Source of the DNA: Acidobacteriota bacterium
Lineage (GTDB): Bacteria; Acidobacteriota; Polarisedimenticolia; J045
DNA: 16,640 nt
NCBI GenBank assembly: GCA_020350085.1
Contig: CP070706.1
Span: forward strand, 166,705 to 183,344
Direction of reading: 5' to 3'
In this document: positions 9,743 through 16,640 of the stretch, piece after piece
Layout: each line of letters begins with the position of its first letter
Position numbering within the stretch: position 1 is the stretch's first letter
Notes under the pieces: generated by a model
What the model was told of the DNA's origin: nothing
Databases searched by the model: none
Seen by the model: the letters and a program-made list of their open reading frames with translations, nothing else
Translations under genes and position numbers: made by a program

Positions 9743-10135
9743 ACTCGCGCGGCGGCGTTCATGACGGCGAGGCGGCGAGCTGACTCGAGCGAAAAGCCTA
9801 CGAATCGAGCGCTCGGTGCGTCCGGCAGCCGAAGTCTCCCGGACGGTATCGTTTCCAAAGCGCTGGAATGCGCCCCTTCGCGCGGTCGGATCCACGTTTG
9901 CGGAAGCCGTGGACGGTCTCTCTCGCGCCCGGTAGATCTCCGCGCGAGTCACCGGCTGGGCCGTCGGGAGCTCGGCCGGTCAGAAGGAGGACCCCGAGGG
10001 CGTCTTTCAGACGTCCCTCCACCACGACGCGGAGGTCATCTGCTGCCTACCGGCTTGCCGACTTCTCCTGACGCGGGGCTGGCGGTCCGCGGCATCGCCC
10101 CGAGGATGCCCGCCGCCGGCCCGCGTTGTCTCTCG
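9743..10135. other. Intergenic region of about 390 bp without a convincing gene
   Basis: It lies between the methyltransferase stop and the preferred start of the minus-strand kinase. Short open frames exist on both strands, including one on the minus strand from GTG 10025 to 9798 and a start-less one on the plus strand across roughly 9936-10138. None has a good ribosome site or a recognisable product. It contains one clear inverted repeat (9996-10019, listed separately) and GC-rich sequence at 10080-10130. It presumably includes the promoter of the kinase, but I could not place one. Confidence 0.5.
9996..10019. repeat. Imperfect inverted repeat / stem-loop
   Basis: GAGGG-CGTCT, loop TTC, AGACG-T-CCCTC: ten base pairs with a single bulged T at 10014. 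It is the strongest local fold in the gap. Neither strand has a following T-run, so it is not a standard intrinsic terminator. An operator or part of a structured leader is possible. Confidence 0.45.
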
Positions 10136-10966
10136 CTAGGCCCCGCCTGCTCCGCCTCCTCCGACGAGCACTTGGGCGCCGATGACCTGATGATCGAGCC
10201 GTGCCGCCGTGTCCATCTCGCGCACGAATCGCGGTCGCTCGATGGCGACGCGGATCAGCTCGTCGCGCACGCCGAGCGGTGAGAGCGCTTCGAGCCAGGC
10301 CGGCCACCACGCGTGGCGCGACGCCGACGGCGGCTCGAGCAACAGCAGCGAGGACCCGCGGCGAAGCGCCGCTCTCACGCGTGAGAGCAGCCCGACGCGC
10401 TCGCCTTCCTCGAGCTCGCCAGCCAGCCAGCCGATGACGAGCAGATCGCCGACGCTCGTGCGCGGAAACCCGTGCGGCAAGCTAGCCTTCACCGCCCGGC
10501 CTTCCAACCCGAAACAGGCCCACGTGTTGATCGCCTCGTCGAGTGCCCAGCGCGACCGATCCACGCCCCACACCCGCGGGCAGCCGAGGCTCGCCGCCAC
10601 GGCGGCGCCGCTGGCGCCGGTGCCGCATCCGAGATCGACCATGCGGCCCAGCCGCTGCGTTCGCTGCGGCTCGACCATGACGGTCGCGTGGTGCGCGGTG
10701 AGAAAGTGCAGGGCGGCGAAGTACGTCGCCAGTGCGGCGCGCTTGCCGCGTCCCTCGAGCGCCCGCTGGGCCAGCTGTGGGTGCGGCGGCCGCTCGGTAT
10801 AGAGCGCGATGAGCGCCTGAACGCCCTTGCGGATCTCGGTGAAGGTCAGCGTCTCGAGCTGGCGGGCGAGATTGCCTTCGAGCCAGGCGTCGAACGACCC
10901 GCGGGCCGGTCCCGTCAAATACGGAAGCTGGGCGATGATCCAAACCCTCCGCCGCGAGCATTCCAC
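10136..10966 (-). CDS. Class I SAM-dependent methyltransferase, possibly Rsm22-like
   Basis: 276 residues from a GTG start at 10966. Motif I is V-D-L-G-C-G-T-G-A-S-G (110-120), which binds S-adenosylmethionine. The acidic end of strand 2 is VWGVDRS (Asp136), and strand 4 is DLLVIGWLAGEL (174-185). A helical N-terminal domain of about 105 residues precedes the Rossmann core. This arrangement recalls the Rsm22 family linked to ribosome assembly, but the resemblance is loose and I see no zinc-binding cysteine cluster. The substrate is unknown. The C-terminus ends in a Gly-rich tail. The gene is divergent from the deacetylase gene across 110 bp, and the two may share a control region. The start is uncertain: no strong ribosome site precedes the GTG. 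Confidence 0.78.
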   Translation of the reverse strand: MECSRRRVWIIAQLPYLTGPARGSFDAWLEGNLARQLETLTFTEIRKGVQALIALYTERPPHPQLAQRALEGRGKRAALATYFAALHFLTAHHATVMVEPQRTQRLGRMVDLGCGTGASGAAVAASLGCPRVWGVDRSRWALDEAINTWACFGLEGRAVKASLPHGFPRTSVGDLLVIGWLAGELEEGERVGLLSRVRAALRRGSSLLLLEPPSASRHAWWPAWLEALSPLGVRDELIRVAIERPRFVREMDTAARLDHQVIGAQVLVGGGGAGGA

Positions 10967-10995
10967 GCGAGAAGCGCGCTAGGCAACCTCTTGCG

Positions 10996-11008
10996 GTCCC
11001 CCGGGGAC
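10996..11008. repeat. Short inverted repeat in the divergent promoter region
   Basis: GTCCCC-C-GGGGAC, a perfect 6-bp inverted repeat around one base. It lies in the 110-bp region between the divergent methyltransferase and deacetylase genes. It could be an operator, but with such GC-rich sequence chance is a fair explanation. Confidence 0.3.
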
Positions 11009-11076
11009 GGCCACACGCTCGATCTCGACGAAAGACCTCCGCTCGGCTCCATTTTCCGCATCAGACCGAGGACAAT

Positions 11077-12921
11077 GTGGCGATGGACTGGCGGATCTCG
11101 ACACCGGGCGGGGTCGGTCGCGTGCGCGGCGCATGGCGCAGCTGGCTGGCGCGGCGCGGCACGCGATTCGTCCACGCGGCCGCCTACGCGCTGCCGGTCG
11201 CTGCCAGCGCCTACGACCCGCGCCGCGGCGAGAGAGTGCTCTCGTTTCTGGCCTGGAATCGGCTGGTAAGGCCCGAGCACGTCTTGCATCCGGAGCCCGC
11301 ATCGATGCGCGCGCTGCGACGGGTGCACGCCGAGGGCTACCTGGGCCGGCTCGATCGCTCGAAAGAGCTGACCGCGACGCTCGGCTACGAGCCGACGCTG
11401 GAAATGCTCGATCGGCTCGTCGTGGTCCAGCGCACGATGGTCGGTGGCACGATGCTGGCGCTTCGCGAGGCGCTGAGCACGAAACGCCTGATCGTCCATC
11501 TCGGCGGCGGTCTGCATCATGCCCGCACCGATCGCGGCGCCGGCTTTTGTTTGTTCAATGATGTCGCCGTCGCGATCGCGAGCCGGCGCGAAGCCGGGTA
11601 TCGAGGCCGCATCTTGGTCATCGATCTGGACATGCATGACGGCGATGGCACGCGCGCCATCTTCGCCAACGATCCCACCGTGCATACCTTCTCCGTCCAC
11701 GAGCGACCGTGGGATACGACGGAGGCATTGGAAGCCACGAGCGTCGCGCTCGGACCTGGCGTCGATGACGATACATACTTCAGCGCGCTGGAGCGCCAGC
11801 TGCCTGCGGTATTCTCCGCGTTTCGGCCGCAACTCGTCGTGTTCCTCGCTGGGACGGACCCGTCGGTCAACGACAAACGTGGCCACTGGCGCATCAGCGA
11901 CGACGGACTGCTCGCGCGCGATGCCTTCGTTCTCCAGCTCGTTCGTGACGCGGCCGGTTCGCCTCGGCTGGTGATCACGCTCGCCGGCGGTTACGGCCGG
12001 GATGCTTGGCGGCCCACCGCGCGCTTTCTCGCCTGGCACCTGTCCGGAGGTCGGCGGCTCGAGCCACCGGCGACGGACGAGCTGACGTTGCATCACTACC
12101 GGCTTCTCGCCGAACCGCTCGACGCGCAGCGGCTGCGAGGAATCGACAAGGACGAAGGCGATTGGACGCTGAGCGAGCAGGAGGTACTCGGCGAGGTGGG
12201 CGCGGGCCGGCGTCAGTCGCGGCTGCTCGACTACTATTCGCCGCACGGCGTCGAATTGGCTCTCGAGCAGCTCGGCTTTCTCGATCGGATCCGCGCGCGC
12301 GGTTTCGACACGCCGACGCTCGATTTCGAGCTCGATCACCCGGCCGGCCAGACGGTGCGACTGTTCGGCGACGCGCGCCGCAAGACTCTGCTCGGCGAGC
12401 TGCGCGTGCGGCGTGACAAGCGTCAGCTGCCGGGGCACGAGCTGCTGTCCGTCGAATGGTTGCTGCTGCAGAACCCACGCGCATCCTTCACGGCAGAACG
12501 GCCTCGTCTTCCGGGTCAACGGCATCCGGGACTGGGACTGCTGCACGACACGGCGAGCTTGCTGCTGCTGGTCTGCGATCGACTCAGACTCGACGGTATC
12601 GTGTTTACACCCTCGCACTACCATCTCGCCGTGCAGTCGGAACGGTTGCTGCGCTTTCTGCATCCAGACGATCAAGCTCGCTTCGAGGCCCTACGAGGCG
12701 CGCTCGAGCCTCTCTCGCTCGAGCAGGCGGCCCGCGCGCTCGAGCAGCGGCGCGTGCGCGAGACCGACACCGGCCACAGCGTGCGTTGGGAGCCGCGTCC
12801 GATGGTCATGCCGGCATCCGAACGATTGCGCGCGCGGATGGAGGGCGAGGACTACGAGAACCGGCGGCGCCAGGCTCGCGCGGGGTTTCGCTTTGCGCTC
12901 CACCCGGAACCGGAGAGCTGA
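11077..12921 (+). CDS. Class IV-like histone deacetylase family protein with long C-terminal domain
   Basis: 614 residues from GTG 11077 (GAGG 5 bases upstream); ATG 11083 is an alternative. Residues about 30-325 are a zinc-dependent deacetylase domain. It has the catalytic His pair in GGGLHHA (H147/H148), then DRGAGFCLFND (152-162), zinc ligands Asp185 and His187 in DLDMHDGDG, Asp261 in AGTD, and catalytic-type Tyr306 in AGGYG. GGGLHHA, DRGAGFC and AGTD are closest to HDAC11-type (class IV) enzymes. The second His of the usual DVHHG is Asp188. Family members remove acetyl or longer acyl groups from lysines or small amines. Residues about 375-614 form a second domain that I do not recognise for sure. 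Its QRHPGLGL motif (481-488) before a helix, followed by a strand-like GIVFTPSHYH (507-516), could be a diverged GNAT acetyltransferase fold (low confidence). Confidence 0.88.
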   Translation: MAMDWRISTPGGVGRVRGAWRSWLARRGTRFVHAAAYALPVAASAYDPRRGERVLSFLAWNRLVRPEHVLHPEPASMRALRRVHAEGYLGRLDRSKELTATLGYEPTLEMLDRLVVVQRTMVGGTMLALREALSTKRLIVHLGGGLHHARTDRGAGFCLFNDVAVAIASRREAGYRGRILVIDLDMHDGDGTRAIFANDPTVHTFSVHERPWDTTEALEATSVALGPGVDDDTYFSALERQLPAVFSAFRPQLVVFLAGTDPSVNDKRGHWRISDDGLLARDAFVLQLVRDAAGSPRLVITLAGGYGRDAWRPTARFLAWHLSGGRRLEPPATDELTLHHYRLLAEPLDAQRLRGIDKDEGDWTLSEQEVLGEVGAGRRQSRLLDYYSPHGVELALEQLGFLDRIRARGFDTPTLDFELDHPAGQTVRLFGDARRKTLLGELRVRRDKRQLPGHELLSVEWLLLQNPRASFTAERPRLPGQRHPGLGLLHDTASLLLLVCDRLRLDGIVFTPSHYHLAVQSERLLRFLHPDDQARFEALRGALEPLSLEQAARALEQRRVRETDTGHSVRWEPRPMVMPASERLRARMEGEDYENRRRQARAGFRFALHPEPES

Positions 12922-12986
12922 ACGGCTGGTGTCGCGCGGGCGCTCGACTCATGGGTGGCAGAATCCCCCGCTGGCGTGTCCTCCTG

Positions 12987-12992
12987 TAAACT
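12987..12992 (+). promoter_or_regulatory. Candidate -10 element (TAAACT) for guaA
   Basis: TGTAAACT stands out in GC-rich sequence between the deacetylase and guaA genes. A start near 12999 would give a leader of about 75 bases beginning just before the palindrome at 13003-13020. No good -35 box is visible. Confidence 0.35.
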
Positions 12993-13002
12993 TCCGTGTC
13001 GG

Positions 13003-13020
13003 TCGCGGCCCGGGCCGCGA
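13003..13020. repeat. Perfect 18-bp palindrome in the guaA leader region
   Basis: TCGCGGCCCGGGCCGCGA is identical to its reverse complement and lies 52 bases before the guaA ATG. As DNA it could bind a dimeric regulator. As RNA it could only fold with a shortened stem because there is no loop. No T-run follows, so it is not a standard terminator of the upstream gene. Confidence 0.5.
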
Positions 13021-13072
13021 GAGCGAGCGATGCGAGATCCGACGCGTGAGTGTCCGTCCCAGCGAGGCACTG

Positions 13073-14905
13073 ATGCAGCACGACGCCGTCGCCGTCATCG
13101 ATTTTGGAGGTCAGTACGCGCATCTGATCGCGACCAAGGTGCGCCGTCTGGGCGTGCTGGCCGAGATCCGCCAGCCCGAGGATCCGCTCGAGCTGTTCCG
13201 CCCTTACAAGGGGATCATCATCTCCGGCAGTCCCAGTCTGTCGTCTCAGGGCGAGGACTCCGACTACACGCGGGCCATCTACGGGCTCGACGTGCCGATC
13301 ATCGGCTTCTGCTTCGGACACCAGGAGATCGCCAAGCACTACGGCGGCGAGGTGGTCCACGGCGGACGCCAGTGGGGGCGGGCGGAGCTGCACCTGTGCG
13401 GAGAGCACGCACTCTTTGCCGGGCTCGGCCCGGTGCAGCCGGTCTGGATGAGCCACTACGACAGCGTCGTCGCAGTCGGACCCGAGTTTCGAGAACTGGG
13501 CTGGAGCAAGACCGCCGAAGGCGGGACCGACCACCGCTTTGCCGCGATCGGCTCGGACTCACTGCGCCGCTACGGGCTGCAGTTTCACCCCGAAGTAGAC
13601 GACACGGTTCACGGCGACGAGATGCTCGCGAACTTCGTGTTCCGCATCTGCGGCTGCCGGCCCACCTGGTCGATGGACGTCTTCCTCGAACAGGAGATGA
13701 GCGAGATTCGCGCGAAGGTGGGCGACGAATCCGTGTTTCTGCTCGCCTCGGGAGGCGTGGACTCGACCGTCGCCGCCACGCTGCTCGTCCGCGCGCTCGG
13801 CCCCGAGCGTGTCGACCTGCTGCACGTGGACAACGGGCTGATGAGAAAAAACGAGAGCGCGCAGGTGATCGAGTTCTTTCGTGGTCTCGGTCTCGGATCG
13901 CACGTTCATTTCGTCGATGCCAGCGACCGCTTCCTCGCCGCGCTCGCCGGCCTGACGGAGCCTGAGGACAAGCGCCGAGCGATCGGCAACACTTTCATCG
14001 AGGTGTTCCAGGCCGAGGCGTCCCGCCTCGGCCTCGAGGAGCATCTGTTGGGGCAGGGGACGATCTACCCGGACACGATCGAGACCGGTGGCACGAAGCG
14101 GGCCGACACGATCAAGACGCACCACAATCGCGTGCCGATCATCGAGGAGATGCTCGCGGCCGGCCGCGTCATCGAGCCGCTTGCGGAGCTTTACAAAGTG
14201 GAGGTGCGCGAGCTGGGCGAGAAGCTCGGCATCCCTCACGAGCTCGTCTGGCGTCATCCGTTTCCCGGTCCGGGGCTCGGGGTGCGTCTGCTGTGCGGCG
14301 ATGGTGTCGGCGACATCTCGGGGCTCGAGGAGATCGCCCCGCTCGTCGCGGAGATCGGACGCCGGCACGGTCTCGACGCCGAGCTGTTGCCGATCCGCTC
14401 CGTTGGGGTCAAGGCCGACCTTCGCTCTTACGAACACCCCGTGCTGCTCAGCGGGCCCGTGTCGGAGAAGGTGCCGTGGAAGAGCCTGATCGGCGCGGCC
14501 TCGGTGCTGACCGCCGAAGTGCCCGGTGTGAACCGCTGCCTGTGGAACCTCGCCGCCGGACCGCCGGCCACCGCCATGCCGCTGGCCGCGACCGTGACCC
14601 GCGAGAGGCTCGATCTGCTGCGCGAGGCCGACCATCTCGTCATGGAAGGACTCCGTCGCCACGGGCTCTATGACGAAATCTGGCAGTGTCCCACCGTGCT
14701 GGTTCCTCTCGATCTGGCTGGCGACGGGGGCGAGCTGATCGTCGTGCGCCCGGTGCGCTCGAAGCGCGCCATGACGGCGGCGCCCGTCGAGTTGCCGGAG
14801 GCGTTGATCGACGAGCTCAGGCGCGCCGTTCTCGCGCTGCCGGGTGTGTCGGGGCTGGCACTCGACCTGACATCGAAGCCGCCCGGCACGATCGAGTGGG
14901 AGTGA
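13073..14905 (+). CDS. guaA: GMP synthase (glutamine-hydrolysing), long eukaryote-like form
   Basis: 610 residues. It converts XMP, ATP and glutamine to GMP, the last step of guanine nucleotide synthesis. The N-terminal class I glutaminase domain (about 1-195) has nucleophile Cys80 in GFCFGHQE and His172/Glu174 in FHPEV. The ATP pyrophosphatase domain carries the P-loop SGGVDS (226-231), then HVDNGLMRKNES (251-262), KTHHN (348-352) and RHPFPGPGLG. The protein ends in DLTSKPPGTIEWE, like other GMP synthases. At 610 residues it is longer than the common bacterial form (about 510-525). The extra length lies in the C-terminal dimerisation region, where LPIRSVGVKADLRSYEHP and the following block follow the human enzyme's arrangement. 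GAGG (13064-13067) lies 5 bases before the ATG; an in-frame GTG at 13046 is less well supported. It appears to be a single-gene unit. Confidence 0.96.
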   Translation: MQHDAVAVIDFGGQYAHLIATKVRRLGVLAEIRQPEDPLELFRPYKGIIISGSPSLSSQGEDSDYTRAIYGLDVPIIGFCFGHQEIAKHYGGEVVHGGRQWGRAELHLCGEHALFAGLGPVQPVWMSHYDSVVAVGPEFRELGWSKTAEGGTDHRFAAIGSDSLRRYGLQFHPEVDDTVHGDEMLANFVFRICGCRPTWSMDVFLEQEMSEIRAKVGDESVFLLASGGVDSTVAATLLVRALGPERVDLLHVDNGLMRKNESAQVIEFFRGLGLGSHVHFVDASDRFLAALAGLTEPEDKRRAIGNTFIEVFQAEASRLGLEEHLLGQGTIYPDTIETGGTKRADTIKTHHNRVPIIEEMLAAGRVIEPLAELYKVEVRELGEKLGIPHELVWRHPFPGPGLGVRLLCGDGVGDISGLEEIAPLVAEIGRRHGLDAELLPIRSVGVKADLRSYEHPVLLSGPVSEKVPWKSLIGAASVLTAEVPGVNRCLWNLAAGPPATAMPLAATVTRERLDLLREADHLVMEGLRRHGLYDEIWQCPTVLVPLDLAGDGGELIVVRPVRSKRAMTAAPVELPEALIDELRRAVLALPGVSGLALDLTSKPPGTIEWE

Positions 14906-15037
14906 CAGTCCAAGCACCAACGCAAAACAAGCAGTCAACAGCTCGAAGAGCGTTCGGCGCCGCCGGCGATGTTCCCCGCGCGTTGTTGCCACAGCGGGAG
15001 CCGGACTCGCGGGAATCGCGGCTCGCTGACGGGCGCG

Positions 15038-15046
15038 TGCTAGCAT
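15038..15046 (+). promoter_or_regulatory. Candidate extended -10 promoter for the helicase gene
   Basis: TGC followed by TAGCAT forms an extended -10 element. Transcription would begin near 15053, only about 3 bases before the GTG start, implying a nearly leaderless message. No -35 match is clear. There is no ribosome site upstream of the GTG, which agrees with a leaderless start. Confidence 0.42.
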
Positions 15047-15055
15047 ACGAACACC

Positions 15056-16640
15056 GTGCGCCGCTTCGTCGAGAGCCTAGTCCAGGATTCGCGCATCAGA
15101 CGCCATGTGGTGTATCAAGGGCTCGCGCCGCGGCGTGAGGCGCGTCTCGTCCCACTCGCACAGGACACGCCCGGGCCAGTTCGCGCTGCCGTCGAAACCG
15201 TCGGCGCGCGTCGCCTTTACTCGCATCAAGCAGAGGCGATCGAGAGAATCCAGCACGGGAAGAACCTGTTGCTGGCCACACCGACGGCGTCGGGAAAGAC
15301 GTTGGCATACCTGCTCGCCTTTGCTACCGCTCGTCAAGCCGACCCGCGCGCACACGCACTGTTCGTCTACCCGCTCAAGGCACTAGCACGCGATCAGCTG
15401 GCCACCATTAGGCGATTCCTCGCGCCGCTCGGGCTGGATCCGGCTCAGGCTGCGGAGGTCTACGACGGCGATACACCGGAGAGCGCACGGCGTCGCATCC
15501 GGCGGCATCCGCCCGCGGTCGTCATCACCAATCCGGACATGCTGCACTTGGCACTTCTCTCCTATCACGACTCATGGGCGGGTTTTCTCGATCGACTCGG
15601 CCTCGTCGTGCTCGATGAAGCGCACGTTTACCGCGGCATCTTCGGTGCCCACGTCCATCACGTGATCAGGCGGTTGTTGCGGCTCGCGCGCGTGCGCGGT
15701 GCTCGCCCGCGCTTGATGGCTGGCTCGGCGACGATCGGCGATCCAGGCCAATTCATCTCGACGTTGACGGGTGAGCCGTTCGACGTCATCGCCGAGTCCG
15801 GTGCACCAGCAGCGCCGCGGCACGTGCTGTTTCTCGAGCCCGATTCGGTCAGCCCGTACACCCTGGCCACGCACCTCGTCGCACGCGCGGTCGAGGCGGG
15901 CCGCAAGACGATCGCGTTCACCAAGGCGCGGCGAATCACAGAGCTGATGATCCACTGGCTGCTCGACAGCCGCCCGAAGCTCGCACGCCGCGTGGCAAGC
16001 TATCGGGCCGGTTACCTCCCCGAGGAGCGACGCGAGATCGAAGCGCGTTTGTTCTCGGGTGAGCTGGCCGGAGTCATCAGCACATCGGCGCTCGAGGCCG
16101 GAATCGATGTGGGCGAGCTGGACGTCTGTGTGCTCGTCGGCTACCCGGGATCGCTCGCCACATCCTGGCAGCGCATCGGACGTGCCGGGCGCTCCGATGC
16201 CGAGTCACTGGCGGTTCTCGTCGCTCTTCCCGACGCGCTCGATCGCTACGTCGTCAGACATCCGCAGCATTTCTTCTCCGGTGATTTCGAGCGTGTCGTG
16301 CTCGATCCGGAAAACGACACGGTAGCAGATGCGCATCTGCAGGCGGCCGCAGCGGAGCGCTCGCTCGATCCAGAGGAGCTGCGCTGGCTCGGCGGGCCGC
16401 AGGTGCTCGAGCGTCTCGAGCGTCTCGTCGCCGACGGGCGGCTGACACGCGTTCACGACGAGCAACGCTGGTTCACGCTACGGCGCCGCCCACAGCGTGA
16501 TATTTCACTGCGCAGCACAGGCACCACGTACGCCCTGCTTCGCGCCTCGGACCGACGCCATCTCGGCACGCTGGACGCATCGCGTGTCTGGTTCGAGGGT
16601 CATCCCGGGGCGATCTACCTGCACGCCGGCCAGAGCTACC
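15056..16640 (+). CDS. DEAD/DEAH-box helicase of the YprA/MrfA type, N-terminal part (runs off window)
   Basis: 528 codons are present from GTG 15056 to the window end with no stop. A TAG lies five codons upstream in frame, so the start cannot be much earlier. Superfamily 2 helicase motifs appear in order: LYSHQAEAI (54-62), motif I ATPTASGKT (74-82), motif II DEAH (187-190), motif III GSATIG (223-228), motif V STSALEAGIDVG (342-353) and motif VI QRIGRAGR (372-379). The later block HPGAIYLHAGQSY (516-528) is typical of the YprA/MrfA family, whose missing C-terminus usually carries a DUF1998 domain. B. subtilis MrfA acts in repair of mitomycin-C damage, so a DNA-repair role is likely by family. 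Lhr-type helicases share motifs but lack this ending. It is separated from guaA by 150 bp and probably transcribed on its own. Confidence 0.92.
   Translation, partial: MRRFVESLVQDSRIRRHVVYQGLAPRREARLVPLAQDTPGPVRAAVETVGARRLYSHQAEAIERIQHGKNLLLATPTASGKTLAYLLAFATARQADPRAHALFVYPLKALARDQLATIRRFLAPLGLDPAQAAEVYDGDTPESARRRIRRHPPAVVITNPDMLHLALLSYHDSWAGFLDRLGLVVLDEAHVYRGIFGAHVHHVIRRLLRLARVRGARPRLMAGSATIGDPGQFISTLTGEPFDVIAESGAPAAPRHVLFLEPDSVSPYTLATHLVARAVEAGRKTIAFTKARRITELMIHWLLDSRPKLARRVASYRAGYLPEERREIEARLFSGELAGVISTSALEAGIDVGELDVCVLVGYPGSLATSWQRIGRAGRSDAESLAVLVALPDALDRYVVRHPQHFFSGDFERVVLDPENDTVADAHLQAAAAERSLDPEELRWLGGPQVLERLERLVADGRLTRVHDEQRWFTLRRRPQRDISLRSTGTTYALLRASDRRHLGTLDASRVWFEGHPGAIYLHAGQSY

Noticed and set aside
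9743..9952. 70-residue N-terminal extension of the second kinase
   Set aside because: Arg/Ser-rich, no ribosome site, and it precedes the expected membrane-helix start; I take 9742 (or 9730) as the start.
9798..10025. 75-codon minus-strand open frame in the gap upstream of the second kinase
   Set aside because: Starts with GTG without a clear ribosome site, has no recognisable motif, and its 5' end coincides with the stem-loop; not enough to call a gene.
8927..10282. 451-codon open frame on the plus strand opposite the second kinase
   Set aside because: Antisense shadow; the minus strand encodes intact PAS, ATPase and receiver motifs.
10915..12675. 586-codon open frame on the minus strand opposite the deacetylase gene
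   Set aside because: It is a mirror of a GC-rich coding strand. It has low-complexity Arg/Gln/Glu-rich sequence and no domain, whereas the plus strand encodes clear deacetylase motifs.
13559..15046. 495-codon open frame on the minus strand opposite guaA
   Set aside because: Lies antisense to unmistakable GMP synthase; composition is Arg/Glu/His-rich with no recognisable motif.
16406..16423. Tandem 9-bp repeat (CTCGAGCGT twice) in the helicase gene
   Set aside because: Explained by the repeated coding of Leu-Glu-Arg in a helix; two copies only.

Overview
This is a GC-rich bacterial chromosomal window, densely coding, with no rRNA, tRNA, insertion sequence, phage gene or CRISPR array that I can see. 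Gene content (Rnf complex, plant-type ferredoxin reductase, hybrid PAS histidine kinases, class IV-like histone deacetylase fusion, eukaryote-type long GMP synthase) fits an uncultured or environmental lineage of the broad 'delta-proteobacterial' or Acidobacteria-like kind (Myxococcota, Binatota, Desulfobacterota or Acidobacteriota). That placement is a low-confidence inference from gene content alone.

Layout. 1-2867 (+): the 3' end of an Rnf operon. It holds the end of rnfG, then rnfE, rnfA, a small membrane-anchored cysteine-rich protein, a plant-type ferredoxin-NAD(P)+ reductase and a small hydrophobic protein. Several of these genes overlap or nearly touch. 2966-5100 (+): a 96-residue three-helix membrane protein overlapping by ATGA a hybrid PAS sensor kinase with its own receiver. 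5102-7792 (-): aconitase AcnA, converging on the kinase with one base between the stop codons. 8000-9742 (-): a second hybrid PAS kinase whose H-box has Arg in place of the phosphorylated His. 9743-10135: a gap of about 390 bp without a convincing gene. 10136-10966 (-): a SAM-dependent methyltransferase, divergent from 11077-12921 (+), a class IV-like deacetylase with a long uncharacterised C-terminal domain. 13073-14905 (+): GMP synthase of the long eukaryote-like type. 15056-16640 (+): a YprA/MrfA-type DEAH helicase that runs off the window.

How it may work together. Rnf moves electrons between ferredoxin and NAD(H), coupled to ion transport. The FNR encoded in the same transcription unit would connect the same ferredoxin pool to NADP(H). 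Together they could act as an ion-gradient-driven NADH-to-NADPH transhydrogenase; this is inferred from linkage only. The cysteine-rich small protein between rnfA and the FNR resembles NqrM, the maturation factor of the related Na+-NQR, and could serve the membrane iron-sulfur centre formed by RnfA and RnfE. The rest of the window looks like separate transcription units.

The most interesting items are the NqrM-like gene in an Rnf operon, the Rnf-FNR coupling, the kinase without a phospho-accepting histidine, the apparent duplication of a three-helix sensor module as a separate protein, and the deacetylase fusion whose C-terminal part may be acetyltransferase-like.
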